In this document: one piece after another, positions 8,008 through 16,769 of the stretch | Position numbering within the stretch: the first letter of the stretch is position 1 | Layout of the letters: every line of letters starts with the position of its first letter | NCBI RefSeq assembly: GCF_900114415.1 | Contig: NZ_FOSZ01000004.1 | Span: 310,001 to 374,000 of the forward strand | DNA: 64,000 nt | Direction: 5' to 3' | DNA from: Shimia haliotis | Lineage (GTDB): Bacteria; Pseudomonadota; Alphaproteobacteria; Rhodobacterales; Rhodobacteraceae | Translations under genes and position numbers: made by a program | The notes under the pieces: generated by a model | The model's database searches: none | What the model was told of the DNA's origin: nothing | What the model saw: the letters and a program-made list of their open reading frames with translations, nothing else

Positions 8008-10548
8008 TCAGAAAATAAAGTCGCTGCCGTCCAGATCAGCGAGGTTCACACCGAGCAATGTGATGGTGTTGCCGCCCCCGGTGTCGATCACAACATTGCC
8101 GCCCGCAGAGGACAGGATGTGGTTGGTCAACAGATCGGTGATGTCGGTGATCGCACTGACGCCCGACAGGTTGATATCCTCAGCACCGTTCGTGGCGAGG
8201 AAATCGGTGATCGTGTCGTCGCCGTGGCCATCCGCGAACACAAACACGTCTGCGTTGCCGCCGCCGGTCAGTTCGTCATTGCCAACGCCACCGTCCAGAG
8301 TGTCGAACCCACCGCCGCCGTAAAGCGTGTCGTTGTCGCCACCGCCGCGCAGCAAATCGTTGCCGGATTCGCCCCAGGCGCGGTCATCGCCAGCGGCGCC
8401 AATAAAGGTGTCGTTGCCAAAGCCGCCCCAGAAGCGGTCATGGCCATTACCGCCTTCGCCGCTGTCGTTGTCGTTGCCGCCAAACATACGGTCCTGACCG
8501 CCGCCGCCCAGCAGAGTGTCGTCGCCGTCACGTCCGAAAAGCGTATCGGCAAAGGTGCCGCCATCGAGCCGATCGTTGCCTTCGCCGCCGTCGAGCCGGT
8601 CAAAGAGGTTGCCACCGATCAGAATATCGTTGCCGGCCTCTCCATTCAGTGTGTCGTTGCCGCCATTGCCGCGCAGCAGGTCGTTGCCGGCCCCGCCAAA
8701 GAGGGTGTCTTCGCCAAAGTCGCCAAACAACGTGTCGGCGCCGTTGCCGCCAAGCAGTCGGTCGTTGTTGCTGCCGCCATACAGGCGATCGGCGTCACCG
8801 CCACCCACAAGCGTGTCGTCGCCGACGCCACCCAGAAGCGTGTCGCTGCCCGCGTTGCCCAGCAGGCTGTCGCGTCCACCCAGACCACGGATTGAATCGT
8901 TGCCCGCCAAGCCGTCGATGGTTTCCGCGGCGGATGTGCCATCAATGGTGTCGTTGCCGGTTGTTGGCGTGGGCGTGTTGCCCAGCAACACTGCCAAGGT
9001 CACGGTGCCGTCGTTAAAACGGAAGTTTTCCACGTTGTCGTAAACGTCGGTGCCAAAGGCTGACACGATGCGAACGGAACCGCTGCCAAGGTCAGTGACG
9101 GTCACGCTGCTCCGGTTGACCGCGATGACGGCGGTGTCTGTGCCGGCCCCGCCATCAATGGAGTCGTCGCCCTGACCGCCAGTGATTGTGTTGTTGGCGT
9201 CATTGCCGGTGACGGTATCGTTGCCAACGCCGCCGATGAAGTTTTCGATAACTGTTCCGCGGGCAATACCAACGTTTCCGGTCAAGCCGTTGACGTTGGA
9301 GAACTGACCCCCGCGCATATCGATACGGTTGTCGGAGGTCGAGGTCGACAAGTCGAATGTGTCCGTGCCGCCATTGTCAAAAATGGTGTAAGACATCGAG
9401 TTGGCGGCAACCGAAGGCGAGTTGACGCCGTTGTAAAGTTCGCCAAATAGGGTCGCCCAATACCCGCCCAAGTTGGTGTTGGCACCCCAGGTGGTGTTTC
9501 CATTTGTCACCGTCGATGCGCCATAGAGGTTCTGGCCCGCGATGACGTCCGCCATCATCAGGCTGACGATATAGGCGAAGGAGGCACTTGTTGTGGTGTT
9601 GTCGGTCTGGTCGAAGTACGACATCACAGAAATTTGCCAGCTGTCGTTGCTGAAGGTTTCGTCGGTGCCGTAGGTTGCCGACCCGTTGTAACCACCTTGG
9701 TGGCCAAGACCCAAGGCATGTCCGATTTCGTGGATATAGGTTTGCAAGCTGTACGTGCCGATTTGAGTACCCGAACCTGAGAGCCAGGCCGTTGACACGT
9801 TGATGTCAGAGCTAAGAATTGTTGAGCCGGCGACGGACGAGACCGCATAGGCTCCTGAATCGTTGTCATCGAATGTGATGTCTGCGGATCCGACGGTTTC
9901 AACAAAATTCAGATTTACAACGGTTTCCCACACCTCAAGCGCCCAGCGTGCGAGCGCCTGACCCTGGGCAGTCAAGCCGGTCAGGTTCACAGAGATGATG
10001 TTGTCCGAAGACGTGCTGAAGGCTCGCCCCGCGCGGTTGGTATTGTCCCAATAGCCGTCGGTCAGATAGTTGGCCAATTCATCCAACGTGCCCGCGGCCA
10101 CCGGTGGCGGCGGCGTAGATGTGGTTGTTGTAAGAGTGTAGGTGCCGGTGTTTGCGCTAAAGGCGTCTGCGCCGAGGAAGTAGGTGCCAGTGGATGTAGC
10201 GGTGAAGGTGATAAGAGACTCCAAACCGTTTCCGCCATCGTCATTTGACGTGATGAATCCGCCGGAGGAATTGTACAGATTCAAAAGCGGATCAGAGAGC
10301 GTACCTCCGCCCGACGGAGACCCCAAAAGTTCGAAAGTATATGTCTGACCGGCGACCAGATTGATGCGGACGATATCCATTTCGTCACCAGACCCAATTG
10401 TGCCACGGAAGGTATCACCGACCGAAATTGTGTATGGCGTTGACGTGGAAAACGGAGCGTCGGTGCCCTCGAAAATGGTTGCGGACTCAGGATCGTCAGA
10501 ATGGCGACCGGGGTCAAAAGTCGAAGTGGCAGCACACATGAAACACAT
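8008..10548 (-). CDS. Secreted serralysin-like M10 metalloprotease with RTX repeats
   Basis: An 846-residue protein. The order is: short N-terminus MCFMCA; a bacterial pre-peptidase C-type beta domain (about 30-140); an M10-like zinc protease domain with HEIGHALGLGH (about 271-281) and a Met-turn VMSYF (about 308); then from about 440 to 800 a long array of RTX nonapeptides (GG.GND.L.GG) that bind calcium; and a C-terminal segment (ITLLGVNLADL) as in type I secretion substrates. There is no Sec signal, consistent with export by a type I ABC/MFP/TolC system, which is not encoded nearby. Serralysins degrade extracellular proteins. The repetitive DNA at 8200-9000 is explained by these repeats. 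Confidence 0.9.
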   Translation of the reverse strand: MCFMCAATSTFDPGRHSDDPESATIFEGTDAPFSTSTPYTISVGDTFRGTIGSGDEMDIVRINLVAGQTYTFELLGSPSGGGTLSDPLLNLYNSSGGFITSNDDGGNGLESLITFTATSTGTYFLGADAFSANTGTYTLTTTTSTPPPPVAAGTLDELANYLTDGYWDNTNRAGRAFSTSSDNIISVNLTGLTAQGQALARWALEVWETVVNLNFVETVGSADITFDDNDSGAYAVSSVAGSTILSSDINVSTAWLSGSGTQIGTYSLQTYIHEIGHALGLGHQGGYNGSATYGTDETFSNDSWQISVMSYFDQTDNTTTSASFAYIVSLMMADVIAGQNLYGASTVTNGNTTWGANTNLGGYWATLFGELYNGVNSPSVAANSMSYTIFDNGGTDTFDLSTSTSDNRIDMRGGQFSNVNGLTGNVGIARGTVIENFIGGVGNDTVTGNDANNTITGGQGDDSIDGGAGTDTAVIAVNRSSVTVTDLGSGSVRIVSAFGTDVYDNVENFRFNDGTVTLAVLLGNTPTPTTGNDTIDGTSAAETIDGLAGNDSIRGLGGRDSLLGNAGSDTLLGGVGDDTLVGGGDADRLYGGSNNDRLLGGNGADTLFGDFGEDTLFGGAGNDLLRGNGGNDTLNGEAGNDILIGGNLFDRLDGGEGNDRLDGGTFADTLFGRDGDDTLLGGGGQDRMFGGNDNDSGEGGNGHDRFWGGFGNDTFIGAAGDDRAWGESGNDLLRGGGDNDTLYGGGGFDTLDGGVGNDELTGGGNADVFVFADGHGDDTITDFLATNGAEDINLSGVSAITDITDLLTNHILSSAGGNVVIDTGGGNTITLLGVNLADLDGSDFIF

Positions 10549-10595
10549 TTGTCGGTTTCCTTTTTCTAAGCAATTCTGTGCGGGTTTGTGGCTTT

Positions 10596-11066
10596 TCAGC
10601 GCGCGAACAATTCCGGCGTTGATTTGAGAAGCCCTTGCACAAACTTGGGATAAAATTTCTCGGACATTGTGGTGTCCATGACATCAAAATCGACCGTGGG
10701 GCCGACGCTAGGTTCAGAAGATTCGGACGTGCGCCATTCCAGACGCCCTCCGATGCCGGACTCGGTCAGGTGGGTCAAATGCAGCGTCACGGCAAGATCG
10801 TTTGGCTTTAGGGCGACATCGGACCCCGTCGGATCGCGCCGGACCTTTGTGGATGGAGAATCCTTGGAAATTGCGTCGATCAAGGCGTCGCACAGCTTCT
10901 GCGGCGCAGGCACATCCTGCGGGCAGCTTACTGAAATCTTGTGCTGAGTCTGGCGATCTCCCATCGCGTAACCCCCCCCCGAAGCCAAAAGTACGCATGT
11001 CATAGCCAAAAGGCCTGTTCTTCGCGCTTTGTTCGCTGGTCCCAGAAATTTCTCAGACCAATCCAT
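10596..11066 (-). CDS. Hypothetical membrane-anchored or exported protein with a G9 tract
   Basis: A 156-residue protein starting at an ATG behind GGGAAGG. Residues 18-35 form a hydrophobic signal or anchor (GLLAMTCVLLASGGGYAMG). The rest is soluble, with two cysteines (SVSCPQDV and PQKLCDALIDA) that could pair, and a pattern reminiscent of small conserved Rhodobacteraceae periplasmic proteins; I do not recognise a family. It lies directly upstream of the RTX protease on the same strand (47 bp gap), so co-transcription is possible. The coding strand contains nine consecutive G inside the signal segment, a potential slippage site (see findings). Confidence 0.6.
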   Translation of the reverse strand: MDWSEKFLGPANKARRTGLLAMTCVLLASGGGYAMGDRQTQHKISVSCPQDVPAPQKLCDALIDAISKDSPSTKVRRDPTGSDVALKPNDLAVTLHLTHLTESGIGGRLEWRTSESSEPSVGPTVDFDVMDTTMSEKFYPKFVQGLLKSTPELFAR

Positions 11067-11237
11067 AACCTTCCCTCGCGAACTATGGGCGTAACGACCC
11101 TGATAATTCTGCGGATCAGAGTCCCAACAAAATGTCTTTAACCTTTTGTTAACTACCATCCGGTTTGCGACTTTGGCGAGTCTTTTTCGGCTGATTTCGA
11201 TACTCTACGACTGCGGAAAACCGGAGGTTTTTGGGAT

Positions 11238-12191
11238 TTAGAGGCGTCCGAGTACGGCGGCGACCCAAAGCGCAGCGGTGCTGGAGCGGGATTGTCGGTA
11301 CAGTCCAAGACTGCCCAGAGAGGCCAATCGGGCGGGAAGCGGTTGACTGCGGAGCGCGGCAAAGGAGGCGAGTTGAGCCTGAGCTTTGGATGTGAGGATG
11401 TGCCCGTTTTCTGCAAGGGCTGCGACATTGGTGTCGTTCCATGACCGAAAGTCGCCACGCAGCATACGCAACAAGCGCTGCATCTTGGCGCGCCAGCCGG
11501 TATTTGCGCCAACCTCGTTGTCGGCATGTTGCCGATACAGCAGCGTCGGCGTGTCGTCGTGTATCACCACGCCGCCGGCGCCGGTGATCATCTGATAGGT
11601 CCACCAATCGTGCATCACCACAGTGCTTGTGCGGTTCGCGGCCTCCTGCAAAAGGCGCGCAGCTGGGGTGTTCAGCAAGATGGTGTTTCCGGCCGCGATG
11701 TTTTGCGCCAGCGCATTGAGAAAGCTGGGCTCTCTGGGGCGCTTGGCAGACAAGGTACGCCCTCGCAGATGTTGGTCCACCACCCAAGTCCGGCTGCAAT
11801 AAAGTGCCGGTCGGTCGCCCTGTAGCTTGGACAAAGCAGTCACACCCAGTGCAAGGCGGTCGGGCAGCCAGACATCATCCTGATCGCAAAACGCGATCCA
11901 GCTGTTTTCAGGCAAATGCGCGCCAGACCGGGCAATAAGCGACATGAAGTTAGGTGCTGCGCCGGATTGAGGACCATCAAGCACATCGACATTTTGGTGC
12001 GCTGCGAAAGCGTTCAGAATTTCACGAGTGGCGTCCTTTGACGCATCATCGCTGGCTAGCAGGGACCAGTTTGTGTGCGTTTGTCCGGCAAGGCTATCGA
12101 GCTGCTCTTGCAGGCAGTCCGCACCGTTGTAGGTGGCCAGAAGAATGCCAACATGCGGTTGGTCGGCTTGTTCGGGTTTGTGCGTCGGCAT
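11238..12191 (-). CDS. Family 2 glycosyltransferase (rhamnosyltransferase-like)
   Basis: A 317-residue GT-A-fold glycosyltransferase. The N-terminus has the nucleotide-sugar-binding strand VGILLATYNGADCLQEQLDS (residues 14-33), then LLASDDASKD and the metal-binding D.D signature in WIAFCDQDDVW (about residues 98-108). The later DWWTYQMI motif is typical of the rhamnosyl/O-antigen GT2 subgroup. It would add a sugar to a surface glycan using an NDP-sugar at the cytoplasmic membrane face. The ATG used here gives a normal GT2 N-terminus; an upstream extension of 24 codons has no supporting features. It stands alone between unrelated genes. Confidence 0.8.
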   Translation of the reverse strand: MPTHKPEQADQPHVGILLATYNGADCLQEQLDSLAGQTHTNWSLLASDDASKDATREILNAFAAHQNVDVLDGPQSGAAPNFMSLIARSGAHLPENSWIAFCDQDDVWLPDRLALGVTALSKLQGDRPALYCSRTWVVDQHLRGRTLSAKRPREPSFLNALAQNIAAGNTILLNTPAARLLQEAANRTSTVVMHDWWTYQMITGAGGVVIHDDTPTLLYRQHADNEVGANTGWRAKMQRLLRMLRGDFRSWNDTNVAALAENGHILTSKAQAQLASFAALRSQPLPARLASLGSLGLYRQSRSSTAALWVAAVLGRL

Positions 12192-12368
12192 GCCGTGCCT
12201 TGTGATTGTCCGGTTGTGCGATGGCCTAGAGCACAGTTTGGCCTGCGTCCAGTGTCTAGGCACCTCGGTTTATGCGGAAAGGCAACGATCACCGGTCGGA
12301 GGCTTCAGCCCCTGTGAACAAACTGTTGCGACGGTTTGCATCGGTTTTTTCAGCACATAGGACACCCG

Positions 12369-13454
12369 ATGCCGGATCGTTCCCCAAATTTGGATATGCC
12401 GTTTCTGATACCCTCTCAGGCGCAGAAACACGTCACGCACAACGAGGCCTTGCAACATTTGGATGCCGTTGTGCAACTGAGGGTCGGCGCGTTTGGCGCC
12501 ACTTTGCCGCCCGCCGCACCGGAACACGGCGATTGCTATGCTCTTGGCACCGGTGCCAGCGGCGATTGGGCGGGACAGGACGGTTCGCTCGCTTATTGGG
12601 ACGGCACAGGGTGGCTGTTTTTGACACCCGTTGCAGGATGGCGGGCTTGGGGGCAAGCCGAAGGCGAGATGCGCGTATATGACGACGGTGATTGGCGTAC
12701 GCAGGGGCATTTGGGAGTGAACACCCATGCCGACACCACAAACCGTCTGGCTGTAGCTTCCGATGCAACGCTTTTGACTCATGACGGTGCAGGGCACCAG
12801 GTGAAGGTCAACAAGTCGTCGTCTGCTGACACAGCATCGCTGGTGTTTCAGAGCAATTGGAGCGGGCGGGCAGAGATGGGATTGGCGGGGCAGGACAACT
12901 GGTCAATCAAGGTGTCGCCGGACGGTGCAGGGTGGACCGAAGCCCTCACCATTGACGCCACAACCGGTGTTGCGTCGGGTGCTGCGGTACAAGCGACTCC
13001 GCAAGACACCACGCCGGGCCGTCTGATGCGCGCGGATTATGGGTATGGGCCGGGCAATATCCTGTCCACGGTGGGTCAGTCTGCAGGCACACCCACCGGC
13101 GGCGTGATGGAACGTGGCAGCAACGCGAACGGCGAATACATCAAATTCGCGGACGGCACGGTGGAATGCTGGTCTGCGCTTAATTTGACCTATGTAATCC
13201 CGTCCAAGCTGGCGGCTTTGTGGACCTATCCAGTTGCCTTGATCAATGGCGTGATCGTGCCCAACGCCTTGTTGAACGTCAGTAGTTACAACGCAGGAGC
13301 CACGCCGCCGATCAACGACCTGACCGGCGTTTATGCCGGCGCGATTGATGTGGGGAGTTGCTATTTCCAATTGTTTCGCAACACCGGCGCGGCCGATTTT
13401 CTGGCCGGAGATCAGGCTCAGGTTCGCGTTCGTGTATTGGGCCGCTGGTTTTGA
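12369..13454 (+). CDS. DUF2793 domain protein (fibre-like)
   Basis: A 361-residue protein. The N-terminal third is a DUF2793 domain: LDMPFLIPSQAQKHVTHNEA, followed by repeated Gly/Trp-rich segments (GDCYALGTGASGDWAGQDG, LAYWDGTGWLF, EGEMRVYDDGDW). This family is common in Rhodobacteraceae and is often found with phage or gene-transfer-agent structural genes, although no such genes are near here. The middle and C-terminal parts are beta-rich and resemble fibre or receptor-binding tips (IKFADGTVECW is seen in many tail-fibre termini). The start ATG has AGGAC upstream. Probably a secreted or surface structural protein; function not established. Confidence 0.7.
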   Translation: MPDRSPNLDMPFLIPSQAQKHVTHNEALQHLDAVVQLRVGAFGATLPPAAPEHGDCYALGTGASGDWAGQDGSLAYWDGTGWLFLTPVAGWRAWGQAEGEMRVYDDGDWRTQGHLGVNTHADTTNRLAVASDATLLTHDGAGHQVKVNKSSSADTASLVFQSNWSGRAEMGLAGQDNWSIKVSPDGAGWTEALTIDATTGVASGAAVQATPQDTTPGRLMRADYGYGPGNILSTVGQSAGTPTGGVMERGSNANGEYIKFADGTVECWSALNLTYVIPSKLAALWTYPVALINGVIVPNALLNVSSYNAGATPPINDLTGVYAGAIDVGSCYFQLFRNTGAADFLAGDQAQVRVRVLGRWF

Positions 13455-13465
13455 GGAGACCCACA

Positions 13466-13765
13466 ATGAAAATCATTCTATCCCCGCAGGCGCGTCCTGA
13501 CCGTCTGGTATTATTCAAAGAAGGCGACAAGCTTGTCTTTAACGGTGAGTCGGCTCTGGTGCGCGATTTTTTGTGTGTTGAAGAACACGATCATCCTTGG
13601 ATCGCAGGGCCAGTGATCGAAATTGACGGCGAGATACAGGTGCAAATCATTCTGCCGCACGGACCGGACGCACCTGAAACGACGCGGTTTCCCGATCCGA
13701 TCACCGTTGCCGTTGATGGGCAGGTTGCCTTGCCGAGCTATGGCCGGAACGGTTCTGACACCTAG
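13466..13765 (+). CDS. Small protein of unknown function linked to the DUF2793 gene
   Basis: A 99-residue acidic, beta-rich protein without signal peptide or transmembrane segment. It follows the DUF2793 gene by 11 bp with a strong GAGGAG ribosome site, so the two form an operon. By position it could be an assembly partner or chaperone for the fibre-like protein, as small genes next to fibre genes often are; this is inference from context only. Its TAG stop overlaps the TAG stop of the convergent ugd gene, the two sharing the palindrome CTAG. Confidence 0.6.
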   Translation: MKIILSPQARPDRLVLFKEGDKLVFNGESALVRDFLCVEEHDHPWIAGPVIEIDGEIQVQIILPHGPDAPETTRFPDPITVAVDGQVALPSYGRNGSDT

Positions 13766-14928
13766 TCCGAGCCAAAGATATCGCGGGTGAACACTTTGTC
13801 TGCGACATCATCAAGTTCGATGGAGGCGCGGTTGGCGATGATGACGTCGGACTCGGCTTTGAATTGCTCCAGATCGCGAACCACACGGGAATTGAAGAAA
13901 TCGTCGTCGGGCAGTGCGGGCTCAAACACAATGACTTTGATTCCTTTGGCTTTGATCCGTTTCATAATTCCCTGAATGGAACTTTGGCGGAAGTTGTCTG
14001 AGCCCGCCTTCATCACCAGACGGTGCACACCTACGGTTTTGGGGCCACGCGCTATGATTTGATCCGCGATGAAATCTTTGCGTGTGCGGTTGGCGTCGAC
14101 CACCGCACGGATCAGGTTCTGCGGCACCTCGGAGTAATTCGCCAGCAACTGTTTGCTGTCCTTGGGCAGGCAATACCCGCCATATCCAAAGGATGGATTG
14201 TTATAGTGGTGGCCAATGCGCGGATCATGCCCGACGCCTTCGATGATCTGCCGACTGTCCATGCCCAACGCCAAGGCATAGCTGTCCAGTTCGTTAAAAT
14301 AGGCAACGCGCATGGCGAGATAGGTGTTGGCAAACAATTTAATCGCTTCAGCTTCATCGGAGCCGGTGAAAAGGGTTGGCACATCGTCCTCCAACGCGCC
14401 ATCCTTGAGCAATTGGGCGAACCTCTTTCCCTTGTCGCTGTCAGAGCCGACGATGATCCGAGAAGGATGCAGGTTATCGTACAAGGCGCGCCCTTCCCGC
14501 AGAAATTCGGGGCTGAAAACCACGCGGTCGGTGTTCATTTCGGAACTGATCCGTTTGACAAAACCGACGGGTACGGTCGATTTCACCACGATCAAGGCCG
14601 AGGTGTTTGTGGCAAGCACGTCCTTGATCACGGACTCGACAGAGGACGTATCAAAGAAGTTGGTGTTTGGGTCATAGTTTGTGGGCGTTGCAACCACCAC
14701 ATAATCCGCCCCGCTATAAGCGGCCTGCGGATCCGTTGTGGCACTCAGGTCCAGTTCTTTGCTTGAGAGGTACTCTTCGATTTCCGCGTCTTCGATCGGG
14801 GAAACTCGATTGTTGAGCATATCCACCCGATCTTGCGAAAGATCCACGGCGACCACTGTGTTGTGCTGTGCCAAAAGCACGGCGTTTGACAGGCCTACAT
14901 ACCCAATACCAGCAACTGCAATTTTCAT
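13762..14928 (-). CDS. ugd: UDP-glucose 6-dehydrogenase
   Basis: A 388-residue enzyme, the same length as E. coli Ugd. It oxidises UDP-glucose to UDP-glucuronate using two NAD+. The N-terminal Rossmann motif is [17 protein letters not shown]; the central part has STVPVGF and FSPEFLREG; the catalytic cysteine is Cys253 in [10 protein letters not shown]. The product feeds capsule, LPS or other acidic polysaccharides, fitting the glycosyltransferases and export genes elsewhere in the window. The ATG is preferred to a GTG two codons earlier. It appears to be a single-gene unit. Confidence 0.93.
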   Translation of the reverse strand: MKIAVAGIGYVGLSNAVLLAQHNTVVAVDLSQDRVDMLNNRVSPIEDAEIEEYLSSKELDLSATTDPQAAYSGADYVVVATPTNYDPNTNFFDTSSVESVIKDVLATNTSALIVVKSTVPVGFVKRISSEMNTDRVVFSPEFLREGRALYDNLHPSRIIVGSDSDKGKRFAQLLKDGALEDDVPTLFTGSDEAEAIKLFANTYLAMRVAYFNELDSYALALGMDSRQIIEGVGHDPRIGHHYNNPSFGYGGYCLPKDSKQLLANYSEVPQNLIRAVVDANRTRKDFIADQIIARGPKTVGVHRLVMKAGSDNFRQSSIQGIMKRIKAKGIKVIVFEPALPDDDFFNSRVVRDLEQFKAESDVIIANRASIELDDVADKVFTRDIFGSD

Positions 14929-15040
14929 GACCACTTGGTGCCTCTACTCAAAATGCTTTGCGTACCAATGTCATGAAGCCCCAACCCGCGCAAGAAACAC
15001 CGCGTCAAAGGTAGTCATCGCAGTGGTTAACAGCGCGGCA

Positions 15041-15322
15041 TCAGCCGAGCAATTTTCCCAGCTTCATGGCCACCCCCATGTCGCCGGAGACCTTGAGCTT
15101 GCCTATCATCACGCCGGTCATCGGGTTGAGCTTGCCAGTCAGTAGCTTGATCAGATTGTCCTGCGAAATCTTGATTGTGCAATCGGTGTCGCGGTCGTCT
15201 CGTGATGCGCTGCCGTCGGCGAGAACCACGACTCCGTCGTCGCCACAGTCAAATTTTAGAGACCCGTCAAAGGCTTTGCTTTGTAGCTCTTTTTGCATAC
15301 GTTCCACAACTTGATCCAGCAT
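15041..15322 (-). CDS. SCP2 sterol-binding-type protein
   Basis: A 93-residue stand-alone SCP2 (sterol carrier protein 2) domain: an N-terminal amphipathic helix, then strands LKFDCGDDGVVVLADG and DCTIKISQDNLIKLLTGKLNP, ending with the characteristic GVMIGKLKVSGDMGVAMKLGKLL. SCP2 proteins bind acyl chains or other hydrophobic ligands in the cytoplasm; the bacterial ligand is usually unknown. Cytoplasmic, no signal. It lies between ugd and the efflux/MscS pair with no obvious operon partner. Confidence 0.85.
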   Translation of the reverse strand: MLDQVVERMQKELQSKAFDGSLKFDCGDDGVVVLADGSASRDDRDTDCTIKISQDNLIKLLTGKLNPMTGVMIGKLKVSGDMGVAMKLGKLLG

Positions 15323-15401
15323 CGGTTTCTCCGCTTAACAAAGGGGTTTGTACAACTGCTGGCATCCGTCCGGAGGCGACGCAAGCGTGACGTTTGGGCA
15401 C

Positions 15402-16769
15402 TCAGGTCGCAGGGAAACTTCCGCCTAGCGCCACGTTCAAGTCCACAAAATCCACAGCGCGGTTTCTGCGATCCAGCGCGAGGGCGTTCTGGCTGTCCAG
15501 AAACGCCCGCTCGGCATCCAGAACCTGCAAGAATGACACTTTGCCCTCGGCATATGCGCTTCGGGCTATTTTGAGTACAGTTGCCGCTGCTTTTTCAGCA
15601 TCCACGCTTTTTTCAACGGCGATTGTGTTTTGATCGAGGGCAAAGAGGCTGTTGCGCACTTCTTCAACCGCAAGAACCACCTCTTTCTCCCATGCCGCCT
15701 GGCGCTCTGTGATAAGCCCTTTGGCGGTTTCTACTTTGCCTTTGCGGACTGGCAAATCAAAAATCGGCAGATCAAAGTTCAACCGAATAAAGCCGGCCAC
15801 CGGTTCGAAACCGGCGCCGCTGTTGGACAGGCCAATGTTTCCGGTCACCCCCATATTCGGGTAAAGATCCGCCTCCGCCACTCCGAGCAGGGCGACCGCT
15901 TCGGCGAGTTTCTTCTCGGCGTAAATGATGTCCGGCCGATTTCTGATCAGATCGCCGGGAACGCCGGTTTTCAGAACTTTTATGCTTGGCTGTGGTTGCG
16001 GAGCTTTGACGTCCAGGTCCTCGCGCTGCACCAGATCTGTGGTGCCGGCGAGGGCTGCGATCCGGTTTACCATGCGCACGAAGAAAATGCGCGCGTCTGG
16101 CACTGTCGAGGCTGTGCGCAGGACCAGCGCCTCCGTCTGCGCGACCTCCAATTCGCCTGCGCCGCCGGACTCCTGTAGTTTGCGGGTGGCGACAAGAGTG
16201 TCTTCCCGACTTTTGAGAACGCGTTGGATGATCCGTATCAGCTCCTGCCCATAGCGCATGTCCATATAGGCCGTGACGACCTCGTCAACGAAGAGAAGAC
16301 GCCATACGTCCACATCCGCATAACTGGCCTCAAGACGGGCAAATGCCGCTTCTTTCTCGCGCGCAAGCTTGCCATAGAGGTCAAGTTTCCAGGTTGCTTC
16401 AGCACGCACAAATCCGGTGTGATCCACAGGATCGCCGCCCCCGCCCGAGATGCGGGCTTCGCCCACCCTCGTGGCGCCAGAAAGCGGAAAGCCGGACGAT
16501 GCGAGAATACCCTGAGACTGTTGGATTCGGGCAGCAATCCTCTGGATGTCTTTGTTGTTTTCCAGTCCATAATCGACGAGCTGATTCAGCAGCTGGTCGT
16601 TGAACGCTTTCTACCATTGCGCGTCGTTCTTGCGCGTCGCGGCGGCCGGTTCGTTAAGAAATTTGTCGGGAAGGCCAATTTTGGGACTGGTGAAATCCGG
16701 CCCGGCGGTGGTGCAGCCCGACAACAATCCCAGCATGAACATCCTGCGGGAAAGACCAGTTCCTGACAT
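15402..16769 (-). pseudogene. NodT-type outer-membrane efflux lipoprotein, interrupted by in-frame TAG
   Basis: Read through, this frame encodes 455 residues of a TolC/NodT-family outer-membrane factor. The ATG overlaps the TGA of the upstream MscS-type gene (TGATG). The N-terminus has a lipoprotein signal with lipobox LLSGC, then the conserved start of the family. Codon 53 is TAG (complement of 16611-16613), sitting directly after TGG where the family normally has a second Trp (W-W-K-A-F). After it the frame continues undisturbed for about 400 codons with the two OEP repeats (for example EVVTAYMDMRYGQELI and EVRNSLFALDQNT). One G-to-A change explains it. No good restart codon with a signal peptide is available, so the product is probably not made unless the TAG is suppressed or is a sequencing error. 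Confidence 0.8.

Noticed and set aside
7964..8014. Two weak hairpins between the permease-propeller gene and the RTX gene as terminators
   Set aside because: Stems are short or have tiny loops, no clear T-run follows on either strand, and one overlaps the RTX stop codon.
8119..8895. Repetitive Ala/Val-rich open frame and tandem DNA repeat
   Set aside because: It is the reverse reading of the RTX nonapeptide repeats; the DNA periodicity is explained by the protein and not by a CRISPR or satellite.
2025..13765. A prophage suggested by the S74-domain and DUF2793 fibre-like genes
   Set aside because: No capsid, portal, terminase, tail-tube, lysis or integration genes lie between or around them; intervening genes are host surface and metabolic functions.
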